DNA of 64,000 bases, from contig CAYXAP010000020.1 of the NCBI GenBank assembly GCA_964462035.1, positions 61,233-125,232 of the forward strand, read 5' to 3'. The translations under genes were made by a program, and so were the position numbers. Positions within the stretch are counted from its first letter, which is position 1. The number at the start of each line of letters is the position of its first letter. The notes under the pieces are model-generated. The model was not told the DNA's origin. It did not search any database and saw only the letters and a program-made list of their open reading frames with translations. The DNA is from UBA1660 sp964462035 (GTDB lineage: Bacteria > Myxococcota_A > Polyangia > Polyangiales > Houyiibacteriaceae). Below, piece by piece: positions 1-8,446 of the stretch.

Positions 1-1038
1 GAGCGCGCGGAAGACTGGATCGAAGGCGGTGCCTCCCCGGCCGGCGACCGCCTTCGGGAGCTGGCCGCGGTACTCGTAACGGCGCTGGACGGTCGCGTCG
101 CACTCGAAGACGTGGACCTCCGCACCACGACGCCAGAGGCCATGAACCTCGGCGAAGAGCGACCGAAGCGCCTCGGCGGAGACCGAACCCGACGTGTCGA
201 TCGCGGCGGCGAGGCGGACGCGGCGCTGGACCCGGAGGCCGGGAAAGGTTCCATAGCGACGGCTCGGCCGGCGCAGCGTCGAGGCGATGCGCGTGCGATT
301 CGACGAGGTCGCGAAGAGCCGAACGACCCGGCGCCAATCGACCTGCGGCCGGCGACGCTCGAGGGCTGCCTCCACCAGCCTTCGCAGAGGCCCGGGGAGC
401 GCGCCGACGCCGCGGTCGCCGCTCCGAGCGGCGGCCTCGGCGATGCGCGCGTCGGCGAGGGCGCGCCCCGCCCGTTCGACCGGGCCAGCCTCGGGGCTGG
501 CCCAGCCCTCGTGGTCGCTGTGCCAGCGATCGAAGGCGGCCAACGCCTTGGCGCTTCGGGGCGCAGACGCAGCCGCACCGGCACCATCGCCTCCGTCGCT
601 GGGATCGGCGAGCTCGGCGAGCGCCGCGTAGTAGTGGTCCGCGCTGCGGTGCGGGCGGAGGCCGAGGTCCGGAAAGCTCCGCAGGGTGACGGCCCCAGGC
701 GGCGGAGGCGACAGGTACTGATTCACCACCAGATCGGTGGCGACATCCCAGAGCCGTGGGTCGGCGTCCCGTCGGCGCCCGCGGACAGCGTGACCGAAGA
801 GCAGATGCAGCGCCTCGTGCTGGACCACGGCGACGCGCTCCTCGAGCGTGCGGAGCTCCTGGCAGAAGAACCCTGGGTGCACGCGCAACTCGAGTCGCCC
901 GTCGCGAAGCCCGACGCCGACCCCGTGCCGCTCCTCCGACACGCGACGCACGAGCCCGCCGAGCAGGTGCGCGAAGAAGGGGGCTTCGAGGAGTAGGCGG
1001 GTGATCGCTCGCGAGAGCTCGCGCTGCGCGTCGCTCAC
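1..1038 (-). CDS. DUF2201 putative metallopeptidase with VWA-like domain (C-terminus beyond window)
   Basis: The reverse strand reads open for 346 codons from a GTG at 1038 to the window edge, so the C-terminus is missing. About 70 residues in lies a zinc-protease-like HEALHLLFGH motif (HExxH). Near the visible end is AAIDTSGSVS, which matches the MIDAS DxSxS metal site of von Willebrand A domains. This pairing is typical of the DUF2201 family, whose members usually sit next to a MoxR-type AAA ATPase. Here the GTG start overlaps the TGA of such an ATPase by four bases, implying translational coupling. The MoxR/VWA pair probably acts as a chaperone-like unit on some protein or metal centre; the substrate is unknown. 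Confidence 0.85.
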   Translation of the reverse strand, partial: MSDAQRELSRAITRLLLEAPFFAHLLGGLVRRVSEERHGVGVGLRDGRLELRVHPGFFCQELRTLEERVAVVQHEALHLLFGHAVRGRRRDADPRLWDVATDLVVNQYLSPPPPGAVTLRSFPDLGLRPHRSADHYYAALAELADPSDGGDGAGAAASAPRSAKALAAFDRWHSDHEGWASPEAGPVERAGRALADARIAEAAARSGDRGVGALPGPLRRLVEAALERRRPQVDWRRVVRLFATSSNRTRIASTLRRPSRRYGTFPGLRVQRRVRLAAAIDTSGSVSAEALRSLFAEVHGLWRRGAEVHVFECDATVQRRYEYRGQLPKAVAGRGGTAFDPVFRAL

Positions 1039-2162
1039 AGTGCGTCCAGGAGCGCCGCAGCCAGTACCGGATCGCGGACCAACTCACGCGCGACCGGGTG
1101 CGCCGCCAGGTCGCGGTGGAGACCGACGCGCATGTCCTCCGGGAGCGTCTCGTGCCGAAGGAACGCGACCAGGTTCGTGCGATGCCGTTCGGACGGTTCG
1201 TAGCCCTCGCGTGTCACGTGCAGGAAGAGGCGCGACGCGATCGTCGCGAGCCGGTCCACGCGCTTGGCGTCCCCCTCGCCGGAGGCCAGCTCCGTGAGCC
1301 GCTCTCCGACCGGTTCGAAATCGTCGGCATCGAGGATCGTCTCCGGATCGACGAGCGCCTCCAGCCCATCGAGGACGAACGCGCGGAAGGCCGCCACCGT
1401 CACGTCGTCGAGCGACGAGCGCGCGAGAGCCTCGACCATCTCGAGCGACCCTTTCAGGTCCGCGATGGGCTTCAGCTGCTCGAAGAGCTGGGTCAGCGAG
1501 CGAGCGGTGGTCCCGGTCTGCGCGAGCACCTCGGGGTAGGTGAGCACGAAGGCGACCCCTCGCGGGTCGACGCCGGCCTCGGTGGCCCACGCCGCCCAGG
1601 CCTTCGGATCGAAGACCAGGCTGGTGTGGAGCAGCCGGGTGAGCATGGCGTCGTCCATCGGGGTGACCGAGTAGTCCCCGCCTTCCGGGTTCGCCGTGCA
1701 GACGATCTGCCAGCGCTCCGGGAGCCTCCAAGAGAACATCCGCCGGGTCTGGAGCAGCTGCATCAGCCCCCGCAGGATCCGATCGTCGGCGCGGTTGAGA
1801 TCGTCCAGGAGGAGGATGCCGGGACCGTCGGCCGTGGGGACCCAGGCCGGCGGCGCGAAGCGGGTGCGGGCCCCGTCCCCCTCCCCTGCGATGGTCGGCA
1901 AGCCGTGGAGATCCCCCATCTCCTCGAATTGGGCCGGGGCACAGTAGGCGAAGCCCCAGCCGCGCTGGCGTGCGTAATCCTCGACGATGGCAGTCTTCCC
2001 CACGCCGTGGACCCCCCAGATGCAGAGGGGCGTCCCGAGGCCTCCCGCGGCCTGGGCGACGAGGTTGGTCTCGAAGACGTGGTCCATGAGCCGCCGGAGG
2101 CCCGGCGGGTCCAACCTGGCGCCGCGAAGCAGGAGCGCCCCGTCGTTTCCCGGGTCCATCAC
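1035..2162 (-). CDS. MoxR-type AAA+ ATPase
   Basis: A 375-residue AAA+ ATPase. Walker A is GVHGVGKT (residues 50-57), Walker B is GILLLDD (about 115-121), and a sensor-1 asparagine lies in CTANPE (about 158). MoxR-family ATPases work with VWA-domain partners to remodel or mature proteins, and the next gene encodes exactly such a partner and overlaps by four bases. Either GTG at 2162 or the following ATG at 2159 could be the start. GTG fits better with a TATCCT -10 element ending five bases upstream. Cytoplasmic; no signal peptide. The ATPase call is firm, the client is unknown. Confidence 0.9.
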   Translation of the reverse strand: MMDPGNDGALLLRGARLDPPGLRRLMDHVFETNLVAQAAGGLGTPLCIWGVHGVGKTAIVEDYARQRGWGFAYCAPAQFEEMGDLHGLPTIAGEGDGARTRFAPPAWVPTADGPGILLLDDLNRADDRILRGLMQLLQTRRMFSWRLPERWQIVCTANPEGGDYSVTPMDDAMLTRLLHTSLVFDPKAWAAWATEAGVDPRGVAFVLTYPEVLAQTGTTARSLTQLFEQLKPIADLKGSLEMVEALARSSLDDVTVAAFRAFVLDGLEALVDPETILDADDFEPVGERLTELASGEGDAKRVDRLATIASRLFLHVTREGYEPSERHRTNLVAFLRHETLPEDMRVGLHRDLAAHPVARELVRDPVLAAALLDAL

Positions 2163-2167
2163 GGCTC

Positions 2168-2173
2168 AGGATA
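2168..2173 (-). promoter_or_regulatory. Putative -10 element (TATCCT) for the MoxR gene
   Basis: On the reverse strand TATCCT ends five bases before the GTG at 2162, so transcription would begin at or beside the start codon. No Shine-Dalgarno sequence is visible. This is one of a recurring set in the window. Confidence 0.45.
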
Positions 2174-2244
2174 GCCCCTGCCGGGGCGCCATACGCACGG
2201 ATCGATTGACTTTTGGCGTCCCAAAGGCCAGATATCGGCGCGCT

Positions 2245-3456
2245 GTGGGCTTCTTCGACCGAATCGCTGCGGATTGGCTCGTTCTACTGATCCCACTCTT
2301 CAGCGCGTTCGTGGGTTGGTTCACCAACGTCGTCGCCATCAAGATGATGTTCTACCCCACTGAACCGCTGGGGAAGCCGCCGTGGTTCGGCTGGCAGGGC
2401 ATCGTCCCGGCGAACGCCCACCGGCTCGCCCGGATGTCGACGCAGCTCATCCTGACGAAGCTGCTCAGCCTCGAGGAGCTCTTCGCGAGCTTCAAGGGCG
2501 AGGCCTTCGCCGAGGAGATCGAGCCGGTCGTCGAGGACATCACCGAGCAGATCATCGACGAGGTCGCCACCAAGCGCGCTCCCCAGATGTGGGAGAACGC
2601 TGGCGAGTTCATGCAGAACCAGATTCGCGAGCAGATCAAAGCGAAGGTCCGCGAGACCGCGGTCAAGATCGTCGACGACTTCAGCGCCAACATCACCGAC
2701 ATCCTCGACCTGGAGAAGGTCGTCGTGGAAGCGGTGATGGAAGACAAGGAGCTGATGAGCATGATGTTCCTCCAGGTCGGTTGGGAGGAGTTCAAGTTCA
2801 TCGAGCGGAGCGGCATCTGGTTCGGCCTCCTCTTCGGAGTCATCCAGATGGCGGTGTGGGTGTACTACCCGATCAACTGGGTCCTGCCCCTCGCTGGCTT
2901 CTTCGTCGGCTACCTGACCAACTGGCTCGCGCTGAAGCTGATCTTCAACCCGCGCGAGCCGAAGAAGGTCGGGCCCTTCGTCATCCACGGCCTCTTCCAC
3001 AAGCGGCAGATGGAAGTGACGGCGGAGTTCTCGAAGCTCACGGCCGGCAAGGTCTTGAACGCCGACAACATCACCAAGACGGTGCTCGGCGGCGAGACGG
3101 CGGAGAAGATTTTCGCCATCGTCGAGACCCATGTCCGGGCGCTCATCGAGGAGTACATGAAGCACCCGATGGCCGCGATGCTCGTGCCGCCCGATCAGCG
3201 GCAGGAGCTCGAGGACGAGCTCCTCCAGCGCATCCGCGACGAGCTCCCGAAGGAAGGTGGCCTGCTCCACACCTTCGCCGGCAAGTCCGTCGACATCGAG
3301 AACTCGATCGGCGACCGAATGAAGGAGCTCCCCCCGGACGAGTTCGAGGGTGTGCTCCGCCCCGCCTTCCAGCAGGACGAGTGGAAGCTCATCCTCGCGG
3401 GTGCGGCGCTCGGCTGCGTCGCCGGCGTGGCCCAGTTCGTCTACATCTTCTCCTGA
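2245..3456 (+). CDS. DUF445 family membrane protein with internal duplication
   Basis: A 403-residue protein placed at the GTG at 2245, because the frame upstream is not protein-like and the hydrophobic N-terminus begins here. Membrane segments lie near the N-terminus (WLVLLIPLFSAFVGWF), in the middle (residues about 190-230) and at the C-terminus (about 380-400). The remainder is helical and charged. The motif FVGWFTNVVAIKMMFYP after the first helix recurs as FVGYLTNWLALKLIFNP after the central one, so the protein is a tandem duplication, as seen in the DUF445 (YheB/YjiN-like) family. Function is not known. TTGACT at 2206-2211 is a plausible -35 box, but the matching -10 (around GATATC, 2231-2236) is weak. 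Confidence 0.85.
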   Translation: MGFFDRIAADWLVLLIPLFSAFVGWFTNVVAIKMMFYPTEPLGKPPWFGWQGIVPANAHRLARMSTQLILTKLLSLEELFASFKGEAFAEEIEPVVEDITEQIIDEVATKRAPQMWENAGEFMQNQIREQIKAKVRETAVKIVDDFSANITDILDLEKVVVEAVMEDKELMSMMFLQVGWEEFKFIERSGIWFGLLFGVIQMAVWVYYPINWVLPLAGFFVGYLTNWLALKLIFNPREPKKVGPFVIHGLFHKRQMEVTAEFSKLTAGKVLNADNITKTVLGGETAEKIFAIVETHVRALIEEYMKHPMAAMLVPPDQRQELEDELLQRIRDELPKEGGLLHTFAGKSVDIENSIGDRMKELPPDEFEGVLRPAFQQDEWKLILAGAALGCVAGVAQFVYIFS

Positions 3457-3459
3457 CCC

Positions 3460-3474
3460 GCGCAGCTTCTGCGC
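3460..3474. repeat. Perfect 6-bp inverted repeat with 3-base loop
   Basis: GCGCAG-CTT-CTGCGC follows the DUF445 stop codon by three bases. It could be a terminator hairpin, but it has no T-tract. It also lies about 95 bases upstream of the expected start of the sigma-54-type promoter at 3535, a usual place for an enhancer-binding site, so it may be a binding site for the adjacent NtrC-type activator. Confidence 0.4.
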
Positions 3475-3534
3475 GCACTGGGCACGCCGGGCGCATGGAG
3501 TGCACCCGTGAGGCCGCGATGTCGGCGTTCGGGG

Positions 3535-3551
3535 CAGGAACGGGTCTTGCT
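3535..3551 (+). promoter_or_regulatory. Putative sigma-54 promoter for the hemerythrin-like gene
   Basis: The sequence CAGGAACGGGTCTTGCT matches the -24/-12 consensus YTGGCACGNNNNTTGCW at 11 of 13 defined positions, including the essential GG (3537-3538) and GC (3549-3550) at the right spacing. Transcription would start near 3562, just ahead of a GAGGAG ribosome site (3564-3569) and the ATG at 3576. The next gene encodes a sigma-54 activator. Confidence 0.6.
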
Positions 3552-3575
3552 CCGTAGTCGGCCGAGGAGACGCCG

Positions 3576-4028
3576 ATGGAGCCCGAGACCCCCAGCCAGA
3601 TCCGCGAGCGCGTGCTCGCGCAACACGACCTCCTTCGCCTGCGGCTGCAGGGACTCGCCCAGGGGGTCGACCGACTCCGGGCGGGGGACCTCGCGGTCGA
3701 GGACCTGCGAATCCTCGCCTGGGAGACCCTGGCCCTGCTCCGGGCGCATGTGAAAGACGAGGAGCGCTGGCTCCTGCCGGCTCTCCGAGAGGCCGATGGC
3801 TTCGGCCCGGCGCGGGTGAACGCGCTCCAGGAGGAGCACGTCGCCCAGGCCAAGGAGATGGCCCAGACCCTGGACGAGCTCAAGGCCGCCAAGGACGCCG
3901 CCACCCTCGCGGCCGGGGTCGAAGCGCTGGTTCAACGGATCCTCGACGACATGGACGAAGAGGAAGCGACCTACCTCAGCCCGAACCTGCTGAAGGACGA
4001 CCTGGTGACCACGGGCTTCATCGGTTGA
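3576..4028 (+). CDS. Hemerythrin-like domain protein
   Basis: A 150-residue all-helical protein with the spacing of a hemerythrin/HHE fold: AQHDLLR (about 15-21), AHVKDEERWLLP (about 57-68), EEHVAQ (about 88) and DDMDEEEATYLSP near the C-terminus. Hemerythrins bind O2 or related ligands at a di-iron centre. Here some expected histidines of the later helices are replaced (MDEEE where a His-rich ligand motif is usual), so iron binding needs testing. A good GAGGAG ribosome site precedes the ATG, and a sigma-54-like promoter precedes that. Placement directly upstream of the oxygen-linked regulator genes suggests an O2 or redox role. Confidence 0.75.
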   Translation: MEPETPSQIRERVLAQHDLLRLRLQGLAQGVDRLRAGDLAVEDLRILAWETLALLRAHVKDEERWLLPALREADGFGPARVNALQEEHVAQAKEMAQTLDELKAAKDAATLAAGVEALVQRILDDMDEEEATYLSPNLLKDDLVTTGFIG

Positions 4029-4065
4029 CGCGACCGGGCGCACCCATGCCAGAGTCCGGGTCGAG

Positions 4066-5472
4066 ATGACCGCCGAAGGCCGAGTGCTCGTCGTCGACGA
4101 CGAAGCGAACGCGCGCAGCGCCCTTGCGGCGATGCTCGAAGACGAAGGCTACGACACCGAGGAGGCCGAGGACGGCGTCGCGGCGCTCGAGGCGATGGAG
4201 AGCTTCGATCCGGACGTCGTGCTCACCGACCTGAAGATGCCGCGGCTGGATGGGCTCGAGCTCGTCCGGCAAGGCAAGGAGCGCTCCCCAGCGGTCGCCT
4301 TCGTGGTCATGACCGCCTTCGGCTCCATCGAGACCGCGGTCGAGGCGATCAAGCGCGGCGCCGACAACTACCTCACCAAGCCGCTCGACATGGACGCCGT
4401 CTCGGCCCTGGTGGGTCGAGCGATGGAGAGCGCACGCACGGCCGCCGAGGTCCGTCGCCTGCGCGAGCGGATCGATGACAAGCTCTCCTTCCGCGGCATC
4501 CTCGGCGACCACCCCTCGATGCAGCGCGTGCTCAAGCGCGTGGCACGGGTCGCGCCGACACGGGCCACCGTGCTGGTCCACGGCGAGACGGGCACCGGCA
4601 AGGAGCTCATCGCCTCGGCGATCCACCACCACGGGAGCCGCCGGGATGGCCCCTTCGTCCGGCTGAACTGCGCAGCGCTGGCGGACAGCCTGCTCGAGAG
4701 CGAGCTCTTCGGACACGAGCGCGGCTCGTTCACCGGGGCCGTGGGCCGACGCAAGGGCCGGCTGGAAGAGGCTCACGGGGGCACGCTCTTCCTCGACGAA
4801 GTCAGCGAGATCCCGATGCCGACCCAGGTGAAGTTGTTGCGCTTCCTGCAGGAGCGCGAGCTCGAACGCGTGGGCAGCAACGAGACCATCTCCGTCGACA
4901 CGCGGGTGGTGGCGGCGACCAACCGGGACCTGCGCGAGATGGCGGCGGAGGGCACGTTCCGCGAAGACCTCTACTACCGCCTCAACGTGGTCCAAATCGA
5001 TCTGCCACCGCTGCGCGCTCGCCGAACCGACGTGCCGGTACTGGCGCAGGCGTTCCTGCAGCGGGCGGCGAAGGACAACGGCATCGAGGTCGATGGGTTC
5101 ACCGACGACGCCATCCAGGCGCTCCTCGCCTACTCCTGGCCGGGCAACGTCCGCGAGCTCCAGAACGCCGTCGAGCGTGCGGTGGTGCTCTGTGAGGGCG
5201 CGAGAGTGGGCCCGGAGCACCTCCTCGAGACGTCGGCGGTCGGCATCCCTCGCGGCGGCGATGGAGAGCTGGGGTTGCTCATCCCGGGCGCGACCATGGC
5301 GGAGATCGAGCGCATCGCGGTGGAGAAGACCCTGGACGCGGTGGGTGGCTCGACCGCCCGAGCCGCCGACATGCTCGGCATCAGTCGCCGCAAGATCCAG
5401 TACCGCCTCAAGGAGTGGGCGAATGAGGACGAGGGCGACGACGCGGACGAAGGCGAGGCCGAAGACGAGTAG
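4066..5472 (+). CDS. NtrC-family sigma-54-dependent response regulator
   Basis: A 468-residue regulator with three domains. The receiver has phospho-acceptor Asp55, Thr83 and Lys105. The AAA+ domain has Walker A GETGTGKE (173-180), the sigma-54 contact loop GSFTGA (220-225, a variant of GAFTGA) and Walker B LFLDEV (241-246). A Fis-type helix-turn-helix follows (about 420-450), then a short acidic tail. Such proteins activate RNA polymerase-sigma54 from upstream enhancers once phosphorylated. Candidate targets nearby are the three sigma-54-like promoters at 3535, 17490 and 17523. Likely kinases are the two histidine kinases encoded immediately downstream on the other strand. Its stop codon directly abuts that of the next, convergent gene. 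Confidence 0.93.
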   Translation: MTAEGRVLVVDDEANARSALAAMLEDEGYDTEEAEDGVAALEAMESFDPDVVLTDLKMPRLDGLELVRQGKERSPAVAFVVMTAFGSIETAVEAIKRGADNYLTKPLDMDAVSALVGRAMESARTAAEVRRLRERIDDKLSFRGILGDHPSMQRVLKRVARVAPTRATVLVHGETGTGKELIASAIHHHGSRRDGPFVRLNCAALADSLLESELFGHERGSFTGAVGRRKGRLEEAHGGTLFLDEVSEIPMPTQVKLLRFLQERELERVGSNETISVDTRVVAATNRDLREMAAEGTFREDLYYRLNVVQIDLPPLRARRTDVPVLAQAFLQRAAKDNGIEVDGFTDDAIQALLAYSWPGNVRELQNAVERAVVLCEGARVGPEHLLETSAVGIPRGGDGELGLLIPGATMAEIERIAVEKTLDAVGGSTARAADMLGISRRKIQYRLKEWANEDEGDDADEGEAEDE

Positions 5473-6942
5473 CTAGTGCCGGCGCGGCAGGCGGACTCGG
5501 ACCTCCGCCCCGCCGAGCGCGCTCCGACCCAGCGTCAGCTCGCCTCCGTGCATCTCGACGATGCGCCGCACGATCGTCAGCCCGAGGCCGGTGCCGGCGG
5601 CCTTGGTGGTGAAGAAGGGCTGGGTCAGCTGCTCCGGGGCCTCGTCGAACCCCGGACCGCTGTCGCCCACCACGAGCTCCACGGTGTCGGGCTCGGTGCC
5701 CAAGGTGACGGCGATCGTCCCCTCGCCGTCGAGCGCGTCGCAGGCGTTGGCCACGAGATTGGTCAGCACCTGCTCGATGCGCCCTCGCTCGACCTCGGCC
5801 ACCAAGTCGCTGCCTGGCACGCTCGCCTCGAGGCTCACGCCTCGCTCCTCACAGACCGGCGACTGGAGCCGCACGACGTGGCCGACGAGCTCACCGAGGT
5901 CGACCGCCTCCGCCTTGAGCGCCGTCGGTCGCGCGAGGCCCAGAAAGTCGTCGAGGAGCGACGAGAGCCGGGCCAGCTCTCGGCGGACCAACGCCACCGG
6001 CTCGCCGAGGCGGTCTCGCTCGTCCGCCTCGAGCTCGGACTTCGCCAGTCGGCGGGAGAGCAACTGGAGCTGGAGACCCGCGGCGTTGAGCGGGTTGCGG
6101 ATCTCGTGCGCGAGGCCGGTCGTCAGCACACCGATCGCCGCCATCGCCTCGGCCCGAGCGCTGCGCCGCTCGAGGATGCGCTGCTCGGTGACGTCGAGGC
6201 CGAGCGCGAGGACGTCGACCGCGGTCCGCGTCTCCTTGACCGGCGTCAGCTGCCAGCGGACCACCCGCCTGCTCTTACCCTCCCCGAGGGTTTGCTCGAA
6301 CGGTCCGCTCTCGCCGGCGCGGGCGGCGGCGAGCGCCTCATCGAGCTCGGCCCCGAAGAACGCCGAAGCCGGCGCCGTCGCCCGGTCCGCGCGGAGGCCG
6401 ACCGCTTCGAGCCCCTCCGCGGCGCGGCGGTTGATCAGGGCCACGTGGTCGTCCGCGTCGATGCCCACGATCCACGCTTCGACGTGGTCGACCACCCCTC
6501 GATAGAGCGCCTCGGATGCTGCGAGCGCTCGGGCGAGCGACGTACGCTCCTCGCGGAGTTGCACCTGCGCCAACGCGCGCTCGACGAGGGTCAGCAGCTC
6601 GTCGACGTCGACCGGCTTCAAGAGGTAGGCGTAGGCGCCGTGGCGAACGGCAGCGATGGCGGACTCCAGGCTGCCCTGACCGGTCATCAAGATGACCTCG
6701 CCGTTCGGGTTGGCCGCCTGGAGCTGACCGAGCAGCTCCAGGCCGCTCGCGTCCGGCAGGCCCACGTCGACGACCGCCAACGCGGTGCGCTGTTCGATGG
6801 CCGCGCGCGCTTCGGCAGCGCTCGTCGCGATGACCCCCTCGACGTCGAGGTCCTCGAAGAGCTCGACCAGGTTCTCCGCCAGCGGGCGGTTGTCGTCGAC
6901 CACCAGCACCCGCGGTCGAGCATCGTCCGGCCGCTCCATCAC
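5473..6942 (-). CDS. REC-PAS-histidine kinase
   Basis: About 489 residues. The N-terminal receiver has phospho-acceptor Asp59 and Lys109. A PAS-like segment spans about 140-255. The histidine kinase core has the H-box GLAHEIRNPL (His279), the N-box NLVANACDAL and the G-boxes VVGDSGPGF and GTGLGLTIVRR. An input receiver ahead of a kinase core suggests a middle step in a phosphorelay. GTG (6942) and ATG (6939) are both possible starts; GTG overlaps the TGA of the upstream receiver gene by four bases. It is the last gene of the long leftward series that begins near the cbb3 oxidase genes. Confidence 0.9.
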   Translation of the reverse strand: MMERPDDARPRVLVVDDNRPLAENLVELFEDLDVEGVIATSAAEARAAIEQRTALAVVDVGLPDASGLELLGQLQAANPNGEVILMTGQGSLESAIAAVRHGAYAYLLKPVDVDELLTLVERALAQVQLREERTSLARALAASEALYRGVVDHVEAWIVGIDADDHVALINRRAAEGLEAVGLRADRATAPASAFFGAELDEALAAARAGESGPFEQTLGEGKSRRVVRWQLTPVKETRTAVDVLALGLDVTEQRILERRSARAEAMAAIGVLTTGLAHEIRNPLNAAGLQLQLLSRRLAKSELEADERDRLGEPVALVRRELARLSSLLDDFLGLARPTALKAEAVDLGELVGHVVRLQSPVCEERGVSLEASVPGSDLVAEVERGRIEQVLTNLVANACDALDGEGTIAVTLGTEPDTVELVVGDSGPGFDEAPEQLTQPFFTTKAAGTGLGLTIVRRIVEMHGGELTLGRSALGGAEVRVRLPRRH

Positions 6943-7286
6943 GATGCGAGGAGCTGGACCAGCACCTCGAGGGGCACCGGCTTCGGGAAGATGGGACCCA
7001 GCTCGAGCGACTCGGCCCGCCGCACTCGCCCTTCGGAGCTGAACGCCGTCATGAGCGCGAGACGCAGCTCGGGGAGCGCCCCCTTCAGCTCCGCGGCCAG
7101 TGCGACGCCGTCATCGTCGCCGAGGCAGATGTCGATCAGCGCGAAATCGATCGAGGAACCACGATCGACCGCAGCCTTCGCGGCAGAGGCGCCGTAGGCG
7201 AGGCGCACGTCGTGGCCCTCGTCCTCGAGCAACTCGCCGAGGTTGTCGGCCAGCGCCTGGTTGTCGTCCACGATCAGGACCTTCAT
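6939..7286 (-). CDS. Single-domain response regulator (receiver only)
   Basis: A 115-residue stand-alone receiver of CheY type, with Asp7/Asp8, phospho-acceptor Asp52 (IDICLGDDD), Thr80 and Lys102 (FPKP). It has no output domain. It starts inside the stop codon of the globin-kinase gene (ATGA) and ends inside the start of the REC-PAS kinase (GTGA). The likely role is phosphate shuttle or sink between the two kinases, which is inference from order and domain content. Confidence 0.9.
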   Translation of the reverse strand: MKVLIVDDNQALADNLGELLEDEGHDVRLAYGASAAKAAVDRGSSIDFALIDICLGDDDGVALAAELKGALPELRLALMTAFSSEGRVRRAESLELGPIFPKPVPLEVLVQLLAS

Positions 7287-8437
7287 CGCGCCTCCTCCGG
7301 CGCCTCGAGCGCCGCACCAAAGGATGCCCGCAATCGGGTTCCCCGCTCCAGTCGCTCGGCGACGATGGTCCCTTCGTGCTTCTCGACGATCCGTCGGCAG
7401 AGCGCCAGCCCGAGGCCCGAGCCCTGCTGGCGGGAGGTCGCCAGCGGCTCGAAGAGCCAGCCTTCGGCGTCCTCCGGCAGCCCCTTGCCGTCGTCTTCGA
7501 TCACCAGCTCCAGCTCACCGTCCCGCACGCGGGTGACGGCCCGCACTCGAGTGGCGCCGGCGTCGACCGCGTTCTGGAGGAGGTTCAGCACGAGCTGCCG
7601 GATGTGGCCGGCGTCCAACCAACCCTCCCGGACCTCGAGGTCGGTCTCGAGGACCGCCCCCTCGCCGTTGCGAACCAGGTCCCACGCATCCTGCAGCTGG
7701 GCGGACAGGTCCACGCGAACGCGAACGGGCGGCTGGTCACGCACCATGGCCAGTAGATTCGTGATGATCCCATCGGCGGCGCGAACCTGTTCGCCGATCC
7801 GGTCCAGGTGCTTGCGGACCTTGGGCTCGTCGGGTGCGCGCCGACGCAGGAGCGCGAGCGACGAGTCGATCACCGCCAAGGGGTTCCTGAGCTCGTGGCC
7901 GATGGTCGCCGCGACCTGCCCGATCGTGGCCAGCCGCTCCCCCGCCCGAGCTCGGCGAACGAAGGCCTCCTCGTAGGTCGAGAGCATGACCGCCAGCTCG
8001 AGGTCGAGGATCTTCCCGACCGCCGACCAGGCAGCTCGGCGCTCGTCGACCGCCCAGCCGTCGGTCGCGGCGCGCAATCGATCGTCCAGCTCGGTCCGGA
8101 TGATGCCCATCATCGAGACCATGTAGTGCTGGTCCAGCCCGATGCGCACATGTGTCCGCCCGATCCGCTCGCGGATCTTCCAGTAGGCCTCGTCGTAGAT
8201 GCCCGAGAACATCCCCCGAAGCCAATCGAGGAGGTGAGCCTTCTGGCGCTCGATCTGGGCGTCGCCGGTGAACACCGCCCGCATGCGCGGGTTGGCGGCG
8301 ATGACCTCGTAGAAGCGATCCACCACCTCCGGCAACTCGGGAGCGAGCGGCTCCCGGAGCCGGCCCAGGCAGACCACGTCCGCCTCCCCGAAGCCGAGGT
8401 CGGAGGAGAGCTCGTCCACGAGGGAGTTGGGACTCAT
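7283..8437 (-). CDS. Globin-coupled sensor histidine kinase (heme O2/gas sensor)
   Basis: A 384-residue soluble protein. Residues 1-165 carry the protoglobin signature: RFYEVIAANPRMRAVF, then AHLLDWLRGMFSGIYDEAY, then RIGRTHVRIGLDQHY. His96 in RTHVRIG is the likely proximal heme ligand. The kinase core follows, with H-box GHELRNPLAV (His181), N-box LVLNLLQNAVDAG and G-boxes IEDDGKGLP and GSGLGLALCRR. Globin-coupled sensors bind O2, CO or NO through heme and change their output accordingly. It is nine bases downstream of the nitrate-reductase-associated gene and overlaps the receiver gene by four, so it is probably co-transcribed with the cbb3 oxidase it may help to regulate. Confidence 0.88.
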   Translation of the reverse strand: MSPNSLVDELSSDLGFGEADVVCLGRLREPLAPELPEVVDRFYEVIAANPRMRAVFTGDAQIERQKAHLLDWLRGMFSGIYDEAYWKIRERIGRTHVRIGLDQHYMVSMMGIIRTELDDRLRAATDGWAVDERRAAWSAVGKILDLELAVMLSTYEEAFVRRARAGERLATIGQVAATIGHELRNPLAVIDSSLALLRRRAPDEPKVRKHLDRIGEQVRAADGIITNLLAMVRDQPPVRVRVDLSAQLQDAWDLVRNGEGAVLETDLEVREGWLDAGHIRQLVLNLLQNAVDAGATRVRAVTRVRDGELELVIEDDGKGLPEDAEGWLFEPLATSRQQGSGLGLALCRRIVEKHEGTIVAERLERGTRLRASFGAALEAPEEAR

Positions 8438-8446
8438 GGCATAGCG

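Noticed and set aside
112..996. A 294-codon plus-strand frame at the left edge
   Set aside because: The reverse strand carries HEALH and DTSGS motifs of the DUF2201/VWA family coupled to the MoxR gene; the plus frame is Arg/Ala-rich shadow.
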